Shown in pieces: positions 1-8,545 of a DNA stretch of 64,000 nucleotides. The notes below the pieces were generated by a model, which saw only the letters and a program-made list of their open reading frames with translations, ran no database searches and was not told the origin of the DNA. The first letter of the stretch is position 1, and each line of letters opens with the position of its first letter. Made by a program: the position numbers and the translations under genes. The DNA is taken from NCBI GenBank assembly GCA_038534295.1, contig JBCAXA010000004.1, positions 310,001 through 374,000 on the forward strand, in the 5' to 3' direction. This stretch comes from JBCAXA01 sp038534295. GTDB taxonomy: Bacteria > Pseudomonadota > Gammaproteobacteria > Steroidobacterales > Woeseiaceae.

Positions 1-39
1 GACGGCGCCGAGCTGAAACAGAATGGTAACAAGCGCTAG
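1..39 (+). CDS. 3' end of an unidentified gene (partial)
   Basis: An open frame enters from the left edge and ends at a TAG at 37-39, coding for DGAELKQNGNKR. It converges on the acyl-CoA dehydrogenase that ends at 68. Only 12 residues are visible, so neither the family nor the reality of the gene can be judged. Confidence 0.3.
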   Translation, partial: DGAELKQNGNKR

Positions 40-67
40 ATGACGTTTTTATTAAAAGTAAACTCGT

Positions 68-1246
68 TCAACCGCTACGCGCAACCAGCTGTTTCGCGAT
101 GATGATCTTTTGAATCTCGTTCGTCCCCTCGCCAATGCATAACAGCGGCGCATCGCGGTAGAAACGTTCGATTTCGTATTCGGTGGAGTAACTATACCCG
201 CCGAATATGCGCATCGCATCCGTACTGTTACTGACGGCAGCCTCCGAGGCGAATAATTTCGCCTGACCAGCCTCGAGATCGCAGCGCTCACCGCGATCGA
301 AACGCTCCGCAGCAGCATCGACCAGCAATCGCGCCGCGTCTGCGCGAGTCGACATTTCCGCCAGTTTGAGCTGGATTGCCTGATGAGCGGCAATTTCGCG
401 GCCGAAGGTACGGCGTTCTTTGGCATAGGCCAGCGCGAGATCGAGCGCACCCCGCGCCATTCCAGCGCCGCGGGCCGCGACATTAATACGGCCGAGCTCG
501 AGCCCACCCGCGGTCTGCACGAAACCCTGGCCTTCGGCCTCGCCGATCAAATTAGCGGTTGGCACGCGAAAGTCGTCGAAAACGAGCTCCGCACTGTCGA
601 TCGAGCGATAGCCGAGCTTCGAGAGCTTCTTGCCGACCGTGAAGCCTGGCCCTTTCTCGCACAGAAAAAGGCTCATGCCTTTGTGAGCCGGTGTGGCATT
701 CGGGTCAGTCTTGACCAGCACGGCCAGGCAGTTACCGCGAATGCCGTTGGAGATCCACGTCTTGGTGCCGTTGATCACGTAGTCGTCGCCATCGCGCCGG
801 GCGACCGTGCGAATGCTCTGCAGATCCGTGCCGGCATTCGGTTCGGTGAGGCCGATGCCACCGCGCAGTTCGCCGCTCGCAAAGCGCGGCAGGAAATAGT
901 CTTTTTGCGCCGCAGTGCCGGCCCGCTGCACGCAGCTCGCCATGATCAGATGCGAGTTAAAAATACCGGTCGGTGCCATCCACACTTCGCAGATTCGTGC
1001 CACCAATCGAGCGTAGGTTCGCGCGCTGAGGCCGAGCCCGCCGTACTCCGGCGCGATCGTTGCCCCGAACAGGCCGAGCTCGCGCATTTGCTCGACCAGG
1101 TCTTCGGGGTACTCGTCGGCTTGGTCGAATTTGCGCGCAATCGGCCGGACTTCTTTTTCGACCCATTTGTCGATGGCATCGAGAATTTGCGCCTCAGTAT
1201 CGGCATCGATACCGCTGGGAACACTGGCTTCGGGATTGGCGGCCAT
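68..1246 (-). CDS. Acyl-CoA dehydrogenase
   Basis: A 392-residue FAD enzyme expected to oxidise an acyl-CoA to the 2,3-enoyl-CoA and pass electrons to ETF. The length is normal for the family. The signature GLTEPNAGTDLQS is present in the middle domain. The C-terminal motif GEGTNEIQ carries the glutamate in the usual catalytic-base position. It sits 23 nt downstream of the MaoC dehydratase gene on the same strand, so the two probably work in sequence: dehydrogenation, then hydration. Substrate specificity cannot be read from the sequence; the neighbouring CitE-type lyase suggests a small or branched dicarboxylyl-CoA. Confidence 0.93.
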   Translation of the reverse strand: MAANPEASVPSGIDADTEAQILDAIDKWVEKEVRPIARKFDQADEYPEDLVEQMRELGLFGATIAPEYGGLGLSARTYARLVARICEVWMAPTGIFNSHLIMASCVQRAGTAAQKDYFLPRFASGELRGGIGLTEPNAGTDLQSIRTVARRDGDDYVINGTKTWISNGIRGNCLAVLVKTDPNATPAHKGMSLFLCEKGPGFTVGKKLSKLGYRSIDSAELVFDDFRVPTANLIGEAEGQGFVQTAGGLELGRINVAARGAGMARGALDLALAYAKERRTFGREIAAHQAIQLKLAEMSTRADAARLLVDAAAERFDRGERCDLEAGQAKLFASEAAVSNSTDAMRIFGGYSYSTEYEIERFYRDAPLLCIGEGTNEIQKIIIAKQLVARSG

Positions 1247-1269
1247 GCGGCTCTCCTCGAACGGACGCG

Positions 1270-1773
1270 TTACGCGTCGGCGGGCTTGTGGGGAATCAAC
1301 ATCGAGCGTTCAAACACGCAGACCTCGACCGCGTCTTGATTGTGGCCGCGGGTACGCACCGTGACGACGCCGGCGTTCGGGCGCGACTTGGACTGACGCA
1401 TATCGATCACCTCGGATTCGGCGTACAGCGTATCGCCAGGAAACACCGGCTTGGTCAGACGGATTTCCTTCCAACCCAGATTGGCAATGGCGCGTTGACT
1501 GACGTCCGACACGCTCATGCCAACGAGAACGGCGACCGTCAGCGGACTCGCCACCAGCGGCTTGCCAAACTCCGTCCCAGCCGCATAGACCTCGTCGAAA
1601 TGCAGCGGGTGCGTGTTCATCGTCAACAGCGTGAACCACGCGTTGTCCTGTTGCGTGATGGTGCGCCCGGGCCGGTGTTCGTAAACATCGCCGACGGCAA
1701 AATCCTCGTACCAGCGTCCGGCGGCGGCTTGAAACCGCTGCGGCGCCAGTTCGGTGTCGCTGCGTGCCGGCAT
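1270..1773 (-). CDS. MaoC-family (hot-dog fold) dehydratase
   Basis: A 167-residue single-hot-dog protein, expected to hydrate an enoyl-CoA or dehydrate a hydroxyacyl-CoA. The segment TMNTHPLHFD has the catalytic Asp/His arrangement of MaoC hydratases and resembles mesaconyl-CoA hydratases. The ATG at 1773 was chosen because GGAGAG lies five bases upstream; an in-frame ATG at 1788 has no such site. It is transcribed divergently from the GntR regulator, with a perfect palindrome between them, so it is probably controlled by that protein. It is the first gene of a two-gene unit with the acyl-CoA dehydrogenase. Confidence 0.88.
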   Translation of the reverse strand: MPARSDTELAPQRFQAAAGRWYEDFAVGDVYEHRPGRTITQQDNAWFTLLTMNTHPLHFDEVYAAGTEFGKPLVASPLTVAVLVGMSVSDVSQRAIANLGWKEIRLTKPVFPGDTLYAESEVIDMRQSKSRPNAGVVTVRTRGHNQDAVEVCVFERSMLIPHKPADA

Positions 1774-1792
1774 GGGCTCTCCGCGCACATGT

Positions 1793-1810
1793 CATTTGTC
1801 CGTACAAATG
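1793..1810. promoter_or_regulatory. Perfect palindrome, probable GntR (HutC type) operator
   Basis: CATTTGT-CCGT-ACAAATG: 7-bp inverted arms with a 4-nt centre, lying between the divergent MaoC and GntR genes. The GT...AC half-sites fit known HutC-subfamily operators. Related sequences (TTGTCCGGACAA) occur near 13.3 kb and 15.0 kb. Binding by the adjacent regulator is inferred. Confidence 0.65.
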
Positions 1811-1857
1811 CTATCTTTCGAATCGGCGCTTTGCAACGTCGACGGACGGAGAAGGGC

Positions 1858-2634
1858 TTGGCTGCACCAAAAAACAAACGACCGGCGAAGCCGCGCTACC
1901 GGCAGCTTGCCGAGACACTAATGGCCGACATCCGCAGCGGTCGGCTTGCGGTTGGCGAACGCATGCCGGGCGAGCTGGATCTGGTCGAGCAATTCAAGGT
2001 CAGCCGGCATACGGTTCGCGAGTCGTTGCGCGTACTGGAAGAACTGGGCCTAATTGCGCGCCACCAGGGACTCGGCACGGTGGTGCAAGCACGCACGTCC
2101 TCGCCGTCTTATGTGCAACTCGTCCGCTCGCCGGCGGAGCTGATGCAATACCCCGACGACAGTCGGCTGACGGTCATCGAGACCGAGGACGTCCGCGCTA
2201 ACCGCGCACTGGCGAAGCAGCTAAAGAGCCGCACCGGCTCTCACTGGACAAGGATCGGTGCCGTAAGGCGCCAGCGCGATTCCGGGCTTGCGATCGTCTG
2301 GACCGACATTTTCGTGTTGCCGGAGTACGCCGGGATTGCGCGGCGCATCGGCCGCAGCACCCGACCTGTTTACGAACTCATCGAACGTGAATACGACGAG
2401 CAGATCGACAGCGTCGAAGTCGATATCGAGGCCGGGGCGTTATCCGAACTGCACGCGAGTCGGCTCGATGCTGACCCGGGCGCGCCGTCCATGATCGTTA
2501 CACGACGCTATCTCGGCCGTGGCCAACGCCAATTCGAGGTATCGGTGTCGGTGCATCCGGCGGACCGCTTCAATTACTCGTTGAAATTAAAGCGCGGCTG
2601 GCAAAGCGGCTCGGGCTGGGTACAGGAAGGATGA
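1858..2634 (+). CDS. GntR-family regulator, HutC type (UTRA domain)
   Basis: About 258 residues. Residues 15-80 form a winged helix-turn-helix typical of GntR (RYRQLAETLMADIRSGRLAV, then SRHTVRESLRVLEELGLI). The rest looks like a ligand-binding UTRA domain. I chose the TTG at 1858 because GGAGAAGG lies 4-6 bases upstream. The frame stays open as far as 1060, but that part is antisense to other genes. The last bases overlap the CitE start (ATGA), so the regulator heads the lyase operon. Its probable operator is the palindrome at 1793-1810. Confidence 0.88.
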   Translation: MAAPKNKRPAKPRYRQLAETLMADIRSGRLAVGERMPGELDLVEQFKVSRHTVRESLRVLEELGLIARHQGLGTVVQARTSSPSYVQLVRSPAELMQYPDDSRLTVIETEDVRANRALAKQLKSRTGSHWTRIGAVRRQRDSGLAIVWTDIFVLPEYAGIARRIGRSTRPVYELIEREYDEQIDSVEVDIEAGALSELHASRLDADPGAPSMIVTRRYLGRGQRQFEVSVSVHPADRFNYSLKLKRGWQSGSGWVQEG

Positions 2635-3542
2635 ACCAACAGCGCGCCTACTCGGGGATTCGCAGCTTCCTGTTCACGCCGGGTGACCACGAGCGCAAGG
2701 TCGCCAAGGTGTTCGATGCAGGCGCCGATGCCGTCATTCTCGATCTCGAGGATGCCGTCGCAAATGCCGCAAAGGCGGCAACCCGCGCCAAGGTCAACGC
2801 GGCACTGGCGAGGCCGCGTCGCTGCCTCGGGTATGTCCGCGTCAACGGCACCGAGACCGAATGGTGGCAGGACGACATTGCGTCGGTGGTGACCGCCAGT
2901 ACCGACGGCATCGTCGTTCCGAAGGTCGAATCTGCCGAGGCGCTCAAGGCCATGAACCTTGCGATCGGTAAGGCCGAGCGCGCCGCCGGTCTCGATGAAG
3001 GCTCGGTTGATCTGATGCCCATTGTCGAAACGGCCGCCGGCGTCGAGAGAATCGGTGAGTTCGCCGGCGCCGTAGCGCGGGTACGACGCGTTGCGTTCGG
3101 CGGCGGTGATTACACCCTCGATCTGGATTTCACTTGGAACGAGGGCGAGGCCGTTCTGGCGTACGCACGCGCGAAACTTGCACACGCATCGCGTATCGCT
3201 GGACTGGAGCCGCCCATCGACACCGTCGTGCTGCAGATCAAAGACGACTCGCGCTTTTTGGCCTCGTCACGGCGCGGCCGCGAATTCGGTTTTGGCGGCA
3301 AGCTCTGTATTCACCCACAACAGGTGCCACTGTGCCACGCGGTGTTCACGCCCAGTCTCGACGAGATTGATCATGCGCGGCGGGTGGTGGCCGCCTTTGC
3401 CGCCGCGGAAGCGGCGGGGTCGGCGTCGATCCAGCTCGACGGCTATTTCATCGACTACCCCATCGTCTACAAAGCGCAGCGCGTGCTGGCACTCGCCGAA
3501 CGCATCGCGCAATCGCAATTTGCACCGGAGGAAACCGCATGA
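2631..3542 (+). CDS. HpcH/HpaI (CitE-like) aldolase/lyase
   Basis: A 303-residue TIM-barrel lyase of the CitE family. The N-terminus reads RSFLFTPGDHERKVAKVF, followed by GADAVILDLEDAV, which carries the family's acidic/metal site. Members cleave malyl-CoA, beta-methylmalyl-CoA or citramalyl-CoA into an acyl-CoA plus glyoxylate or pyruvate. The start overlaps the GntR stop by 4 nt and the end overlaps MmgE/PrpD by 4 nt, so translation is coupled. Together with the MaoC hydratase this recalls itaconate or mesaconate breakdown, but the substrate is not determined by the sequence. Confidence 0.88.
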   Translation: MNQQRAYSGIRSFLFTPGDHERKVAKVFDAGADAVILDLEDAVANAAKAATRAKVNAALARPRRCLGYVRVNGTETEWWQDDIASVVTASTDGIVVPKVESAEALKAMNLAIGKAERAAGLDEGSVDLMPIVETAAGVERIGEFAGAVARVRRVAFGGGDYTLDLDFTWNEGEAVLAYARAKLAHASRIAGLEPPIDTVVLQIKDDSRFLASSRRGREFGFGGKLCIHPQQVPLCHAVFTPSLDEIDHARRVVAAFAAAEAAGSASIQLDGYFIDYPIVYKAQRVLALAERIAQSQFAPEETA

Positions 3543-4954
3543 GTGCTGCCCTCGATTCGTTCCGCTCGTCCGATTCGGCAACACCGTTGTCACTGCGCTT
3601 CGCCGAGTTTGCGCAGACGTTCACGCTGGACCAGGTACCGGCCGACGTCATCGACTACGCCAAGCTGTGCATCGCCGACACCATCGGCATTGGCTTCGCA
3701 TCACACCGCTACCCGTTCGCCGAAAAAAGTCTGGCCGGGATTCGTTCGGTGGCCGGCAGCGGCGCGTACCCGGTCGTCGGTACCGGTGACAAGCTACCGG
3801 TGCGCGACGCGGCGATGGCCAATGGGCTGCTGATGCATGGTCTGGATTTCGACGACACGCACACCGGCGCGGTCATCCATGCATCGACCAGCGCGGTCCC
3901 GCTGATTTTGGCTGATGGTGCGCGCCATGGCGTCGACGGTAAGCGTGCGTTGGCGGCCTACCTGCTCGCCATCGAAGCGGACGCCCGTATCGGCCAGGTT
4001 GCCAACGGCATGCTGCAGAAGATCGGCTTTCACCCGACCGGACTGGTCGGCGTTTTCGGGTGCACGCTTGCCGCTGGCTATCTTGCCGAGTTGCGTGCCG
4101 ATGCTTTGGCGCAGGCTCAGGGTGTTGCCTTGAGCCTTGCCAGCGGCAGTCTCGAGTTTCTCGAGGATGGCTCGTGGACCAAGCGGCTGCACCCCGGTTG
4201 GGCCGCCGCGAGCGGCATCAACGCGGTCGCGCTGGCCGGCTCTGGCTTTAAAGCGCCGCTAAAAGCGTACGAAGGTCGCTACGGGCTCTACAGCCTGTAT
4301 CTGCGCGATGGCGCCGTCGATACGTCGACCATTGCCGACGATCTTGGCGAGACCTGGGAAATGAATCGCGTCGCGATCAAGCCGTATCCGGTTTGTCATT
4401 TCAATCACGCGTCCATCGACGCCATGCTCGCCGTTTGCGAGGAGCACGACCTTGCGGCCGACGACATTGAGCGCGTGACCATACTGCTGCATGAGAAACA
4501 GCAAGACGTCGTTTGCGAGCCGGAATCCCAAAAGCGCCGACCGCAAAACGATTACGACGCCAAATTCAGCATCCATTTTGCCGTCGCTGCGGCTGCCGTA
4601 CGCGGCCGCTTCACGCTCGACGAACTCGAGCCCGACGCGCGTAACGATGCGACCATTCTCGCGCTCTGTGATCGCACGACGTACCGAGACGACCCCGACT
4701 CACGATATCCGGACTACTACTCCGGCGGCGTGATTGTCGAGACGCGCGACGGCCGCACGCTGGAGCGTCGAGAACCGATTAACCGCGGCGCCGATTCGCG
4801 GCGCCTGACCGCTGACGCCGTCAAAAACAAATTCCTCGCAAACGCGACCATTCGCATCCCGTCGACGCAGGCGGAAACGCTGTGGGCCGCCGTGCAGTCA
4901 CTGGACAGCGCGAGTTCGCTCGACGACGTCGCCACATTGCTCCGCGGGAACTGA
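3539..4954 (+). CDS. MmgE/PrpD family protein
   Basis: 471 residues, normal length for the family, which includes 2-methylcitrate dehydratase and cis-aconitate decarboxylase. The helical N-terminal domain contains GLLMHGLDFDDTH, the conserved active-site stretch of PrpD proteins; the C-terminal lid domain follows from about residue 270. It overlaps the CitE-like gene by ATGA and lies 3 nt before the flavoprotein gene. The context (lyase, hydratase, CoA dehydrogenase) points to organic-acid catabolism; decarboxylase and dehydratase activity are both possible. Confidence 0.88.
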   Translation: MSAALDSFRSSDSATPLSLRFAEFAQTFTLDQVPADVIDYAKLCIADTIGIGFASHRYPFAEKSLAGIRSVAGSGAYPVVGTGDKLPVRDAAMANGLLMHGLDFDDTHTGAVIHASTSAVPLILADGARHGVDGKRALAAYLLAIEADARIGQVANGMLQKIGFHPTGLVGVFGCTLAAGYLAELRADALAQAQGVALSLASGSLEFLEDGSWTKRLHPGWAAASGINAVALAGSGFKAPLKAYEGRYGLYSLYLRDGAVDTSTIADDLGETWEMNRVAIKPYPVCHFNHASIDAMLAVCEEHDLAADDIERVTILLHEKQQDVVCEPESQKRRPQNDYDAKFSIHFAVAAAAVRGRFTLDELEPDARNDATILALCDRTTYRDDPDSRYPDYYSGGVIVETRDGRTLERREPINRGADSRRLTADAVKNKFLANATIRIPSTQAETLWAAVQSLDSASSLDDVATLLRGN

Positions 4955-4957
4955 GCC

Positions 4958-6502
4958 ATGTTGATGAGCGCGGCCGAGTATCGCGAGAGCTTGCGCAGCT
5001 ACTCGCCCACGGTGTTTTTGAACGGCGATCGGGTCGAAAGCGTCGCCGACGAGCCGCGACTTGCACCCGGCATTCGCGCGGTTGGCGTTACCTACGACTA
5101 TGCACTGCGCGCCGACTATCGGGAATGGATGGTCGAGCAGCAGGCGACGTCGGGCCAAGACGTCAACCGGATGATTCACATCAACCGGCACACCGAAGAT
5201 TTGCTCGCCAAACTCGAGGCAGTGCGTCTCGTGTGCCGCGAGACCGGCTGCGCACAGCGCTACCTGTCGCACGATGCATTGAATGCCATCTTCCAGGCTA
5301 CGTTCCGCTGCGATGCGGCGGAGAACACCGACTACCACCCGCGCTTCGTCGAGTATCTGCACGACATTCAAAACCGCGACCTGACGCTCGGTGTCGCGAT
5401 GACGGATGCCAAAGGCGATCGCAGCAAACGCCCGCAAGCGCAAACCAACCCGAACGCCTACGTGCACATCACCGAGCGACGCGCCGACGGCATCGTGATC
5501 AACGGCGCCAAAGCCATTGTGACCGGCGGGCCGTACATGCACGAACTCCTTGTCATGCCGTGCCGCACGATGCCGGCCGACGCCGCCGACTATGCGGTTT
5601 GTTGCGCGGTACCGCTGGATGCAACGGGACTGACGCTCGTGTCGCGCGCAGCGGGGCGACCGGGTGAAAGCGCGGCAAAGTTCAGCGCCAAATACGGCCA
5701 GGCGACCGCGGTCTGTATTTTCGAAGACGTGTTCGTGCCGTGGGACAGAGTTTTCATGGCCGGCGAAGCCGCGCACACCGAATACCTCGTCACGAACTAC
5801 GCGACCCATCACCGCCACAGCTGCATCGGCGCTCGGGCGGGTTTCGGAGATCTGCTGATCGGTGCCGGTACGCTGATGACCGAAGCAAATGGCCTCGACC
5901 CCGATCGCGTCGGTCACATCCGCCAGTCGATGGTCGAGCTCATCAAGATCGTCGAAGGCTTCTTTGCCTGCGGCGTCGCGGCGTCCGTCTACGGCACCGA
6001 AGACCCCGCCGGCAACTGGCAGCCGGAAGCGGTGTTCTCGAACGTCGGCAAGCTGCTACTCGCGACACAGATTTACGAGATGCACCGCTGCGCGCACGAA
6101 GTGTCGGGTGGCTTGGTCGTCGCCCTGCCCGGTCCGGACGAAGACCACAATCCGGAGACGGCCGGCGATCTTGCAACCTTGCTGCGGGCGCGCGACGACG
6201 TGCCGTACGACAGGCGCATGGAAGTCTCACGCTTCATCGAAGACATCACCGCATCGAACACCGGCGGCTGGTACTCGGTCATCTCGCTGCACGGCGGCGG
6301 CAGCCCGGAAGCGATGAAGCGCGAGATCTATCGCAACTATCCGATCGAGGAGCGCAAAGCGCTGGTCGAGCGGCTGTTGGATCGCGGTGTTGCCGATACG
6401 TCGGAGACTGGCGCACCGGCACGGCAACGTCAGCCAGGGCAATGCTGCCCGGTCGGGTGCGCGGCACCGGAGGTTGACGCGCTGAATCGAAAGACCGGCT
6501 AG
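4958..6502 (+). CDS. 4-hydroxybutyryl-CoA dehydratase / HpaB-like flavoprotein
   Basis: 514 residues of the HpaB/AbfD flavoprotein fold, similar along its whole length to 4-hydroxybutyryl-CoA dehydratase (start MLMSAAEYRESL; GAMTD-like VAMTDAKGDRS at about 147-156; HHRH at 284-287). By alignment from memory, only two of the four AbfD [4Fe-4S] ligands are kept (Cys98 and His285). The other two positions are Tyr102 and Ala292. The protein is therefore probably a cluster-free FAD enzyme, a monooxygenase or isomerase rather than a radical dehydratase. An odd cysteine-rich end, QCCPVGC, lies near residue 495. It is the last gene of the GntR-CitE-PrpD operon. Confidence 0.82.
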   Translation: MLMSAAEYRESLRSYSPTVFLNGDRVESVADEPRLAPGIRAVGVTYDYALRADYREWMVEQQATSGQDVNRMIHINRHTEDLLAKLEAVRLVCRETGCAQRYLSHDALNAIFQATFRCDAAENTDYHPRFVEYLHDIQNRDLTLGVAMTDAKGDRSKRPQAQTNPNAYVHITERRADGIVINGAKAIVTGGPYMHELLVMPCRTMPADAADYAVCCAVPLDATGLTLVSRAAGRPGESAAKFSAKYGQATAVCIFEDVFVPWDRVFMAGEAAHTEYLVTNYATHHRHSCIGARAGFGDLLIGAGTLMTEANGLDPDRVGHIRQSMVELIKIVEGFFACGVAASVYGTEDPAGNWQPEAVFSNVGKLLLATQIYEMHRCAHEVSGGLVVALPGPDEDHNPETAGDLATLLRARDDVPYDRRMEVSRFIEDITASNTGGWYSVISLHGGGSPEAMKREIYRNYPIEERKALVERLLDRGVADTSETGAPARQRQPGQCCPVGCAAPEVDALNRKTG

Positions 6503-6569
6503 CTTTTTCGCCGTGCGCCGTCGATACACGGCCAGCGGCCCAGGAATTCGGCACCAGGTGAACGCGGCA

Positions 6570-7601
6570 TCAGCGATCGGCAATTTCGCGGCGCCGCATC
6601 GGCATCCGGTCGATGAGCGCATACAGCTCGTCCATGGTGACGGCCTTGTCGTCCACAAGCTTCACCGTCCCGTCTTTGCCGATCAGGCGCACGGCGAACG
6701 CGCCTTGTGCGATTTGCAGTTTGCCGCGCAGAGTCCGGACATCGTCGTCGGACAACACGCGTTGGCCTGCCGTATATTCGGCGCCGTCCAGCAGTGTGAC
6801 CAGTACTAAGTCGCGGTCTTCGAACCGTGCGCGGGTCGTTTCGATCGCCTCGAGTTGGGTTTGCAGTTCGGTGTGGCCCGAGGACGGCGCACTCACCACG
6901 AGCACCCGCTTTGTCCAACGCCACGTGTCGAGCGAAAACGGTGCCGCGCTGGCGTATGCCTGCACGGAGTCCAGGGTCAGCGCAAACGGTCCGTCGAGGT
7001 TGTCGTAGATCATCAGACCCATGCCTCGAATCTGACTCGTGTCGAGTGGCGGGCCGTCGAGCGTACGACCGCGAAATCGCGGTACGAAATCGGCGAACGG
7101 AATGTCGACCTCCTGCCATTCGTCGGCAACGGTTGCAAAGTTCGCCCAGTACGCGACCTCTCGTCCGTAAATGCGCGCATCGGTCGTCAACCGCCATGTG
7201 TAGCGTCGCCCGTCGGCGCGCACTCGCACGCGGATGCCGGTATACGCGGTTAGGTCGAGATCCAGCGGCTGGCTGCGAATCGAACTGAAACCACCGCCGC
7301 GCGTATTCGTAATACCGGCAAAACGAAGCTCGTCATCGACGACATCGAAGCCGCCGTCGCTGCGACCGCCCATGACGTTGTCATTGACGACCCGCCACCC
7401 TAGATCCGCACTGGCCGCTGTGAAGTCGGTGATGAGCATTGTCGGAACATCCTCGGAATGTTGAGCACACGCAACGTTTATCGCGATGACGAGAAGCCCG
7501 AGTGCAAGCCACGATTGCGCTGCTTTCACCCGTGCCTGGTACCGGGGAATAACGGCGGTTTGCGGTTGATAGCGATACGCCAGGGAAAAAATCGTGTCCA
7601 A
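6570..7601 (-). CDS. Secreted CIA30 / DUF4174 two-domain protein
   Basis: 343 residues. A hydrophobic stretch near 30-47 looks like a signal sequence. Residues 55-215 match the CIA30 fold (DLGWRVVNDNVMGGRSDGGF is the hallmark). The C-terminal part from about 225 resembles DUF4174, a thioredoxin-like domain of unknown role. The TTG start at 7601 has GAGG seven bases upstream and lies 20 nt after the LytTR gene, so the two are likely co-transcribed. CIA30 in mitochondria is a complex I assembly factor; the bacterial role is not known. Confidence 0.8.
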   Translation of the reverse strand: MDTIFSLAYRYQPQTAVIPRYQARVKAAQSWLALGLLVIAINVACAQHSEDVPTMLITDFTAASADLGWRVVNDNVMGGRSDGGFDVVDDELRFAGITNTRGGGFSSIRSQPLDLDLTAYTGIRVRVRADGRRYTWRLTTDARIYGREVAYWANFATVADEWQEVDIPFADFVPRFRGRTLDGPPLDTSQIRGMGLMIYDNLDGPFALTLDSVQAYASAAPFSLDTWRWTKRVLVVSAPSSGHTELQTQLEAIETTRARFEDRDLVLVTLLDGAEYTAGQRVLSDDDVRTLRGKLQIAQGAFAVRLIGKDGTVKLVDDKAVTMDELYALIDRMPMRRREIADR

Positions 7602-7620
7602 TTAGCCGCCTCGTTGTTTT

Positions 7621-8460
7621 TCACAGGCGCTTTTTCTTCAGCCAGCCGCGTTCGCGAACGTTTGCGATAAAGCTGTCGCTGACCGGGACTGAGACGTCGG
7701 TTTCGAGTTCGAGTTGCCAACGTCGCGAACCACGCTGCGCCGAACGAACGGCGCTTGCCGCCACCCACCACGAGCGGTGGACTTGTAATCCAAGCTCCGG
7801 CGACATTTCGGCGATGGCGTCACTGAAGCGGTAGTAAACGAGCTCGGCACCGTCTCTGGAATAGATCCGCACGTAGTGCTCATCGGCCTGGAGCGCCAGC
7901 ACGTCCTCGGGCCGCGACGTCGTAGCCAACTTCAGGAATTCCGGGACCGGTGGTGGCTCGATGGTGGGCTCGGCAGCGGGCACCGCCGATTGCTTGTCGA
8001 TCATCAGCCACAGCAGCAGGTGCAGCGGCACGACAATCGACGCCGCCGTCGCATACTCGCCGAGGAACGCCAGCAGCGGCGAATACGACCAGAGCCCGTC
8101 GTCGAGAAACTCAGCCCGGAACGGTAGAAACTGCTCCAGCAACGCCTCGGTCACCGCAAACGGCAATAGGCCGATCGCCGATACCAGCACCACGGGCTTC
8201 AGCCAATCGGGCCGGCTCCAGCGCGTTGACCATAATCTTGCGATCCACTGGTCGGCCAACCAAAGGCCGCAGGCCAGTACCAATGGCCGTATCACCCAGT
8301 ACACAAATGCCTGACCCATCGTTGCGTCCATCAATGGGTCGTTGATTTGGTTGATCGCTACCAGCAACAGCACCAGGGCGCCGAGACGCAAATTGCGCGG
8401 CGACGCCAGATGTTGGCCACTGATTACGTGACGATTCACGGTGCTAAACGGACGACTCAA
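7621..8460 (-). CDS. Membrane-anchored LytTR DNA-binding regulator
   Basis: 279 residues. Four hydrophobic helices fill roughly residues 25-160, followed by a proline-rich linker (EPPPVPEF) and a LytTR domain (from about 175, with DEHYVRIYSRDG and VHRSWWV). It has no receiver domain, so it probably senses something in the membrane directly. The first codon is a TTG without a clear ribosome site; a GTG seven codons later is an alternative start. It probably heads a two-gene unit with the CIA30 protein. Confidence 0.85.
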   Translation of the reverse strand: MSRPFSTVNRHVISGQHLASPRNLRLGALVLLLVAINQINDPLMDATMGQAFVYWVIRPLVLACGLWLADQWIARLWSTRWSRPDWLKPVVLVSAIGLLPFAVTEALLEQFLPFRAEFLDDGLWSYSPLLAFLGEYATAASIVVPLHLLLWLMIDKQSAVPAAEPTIEPPPVPEFLKLATTSRPEDVLALQADEHYVRIYSRDGAELVYYRFSDAIAEMSPELGLQVHRSWWVAASAVRSAQRGSRRWQLELETDVSVPVSDSFIANVRERGWLKKKRL

Positions 8461-8545
8461 GAAGTTTCTGCGTTATCCATGAATATCACAGGGCTTGCGG
8501 GCGACTCACCGACTAGCATCGCTTTTTTTGGATCGGGAGTTCGCC

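Noticed and set aside
383..1339. 318-codon plus-strand frame opposite the acyl-CoA dehydrogenase
   Set aside because: Antisense shadow in GC-rich DNA; the dehydrogenase motifs are on the minus strand.
1060..1857. N-terminal extension of the GntR frame
   Set aside because: This part is antisense to the MaoC and acyl-CoA dehydrogenase genes; a TTG with a good ribosome site at 1858 fits the start of the GntR fold.
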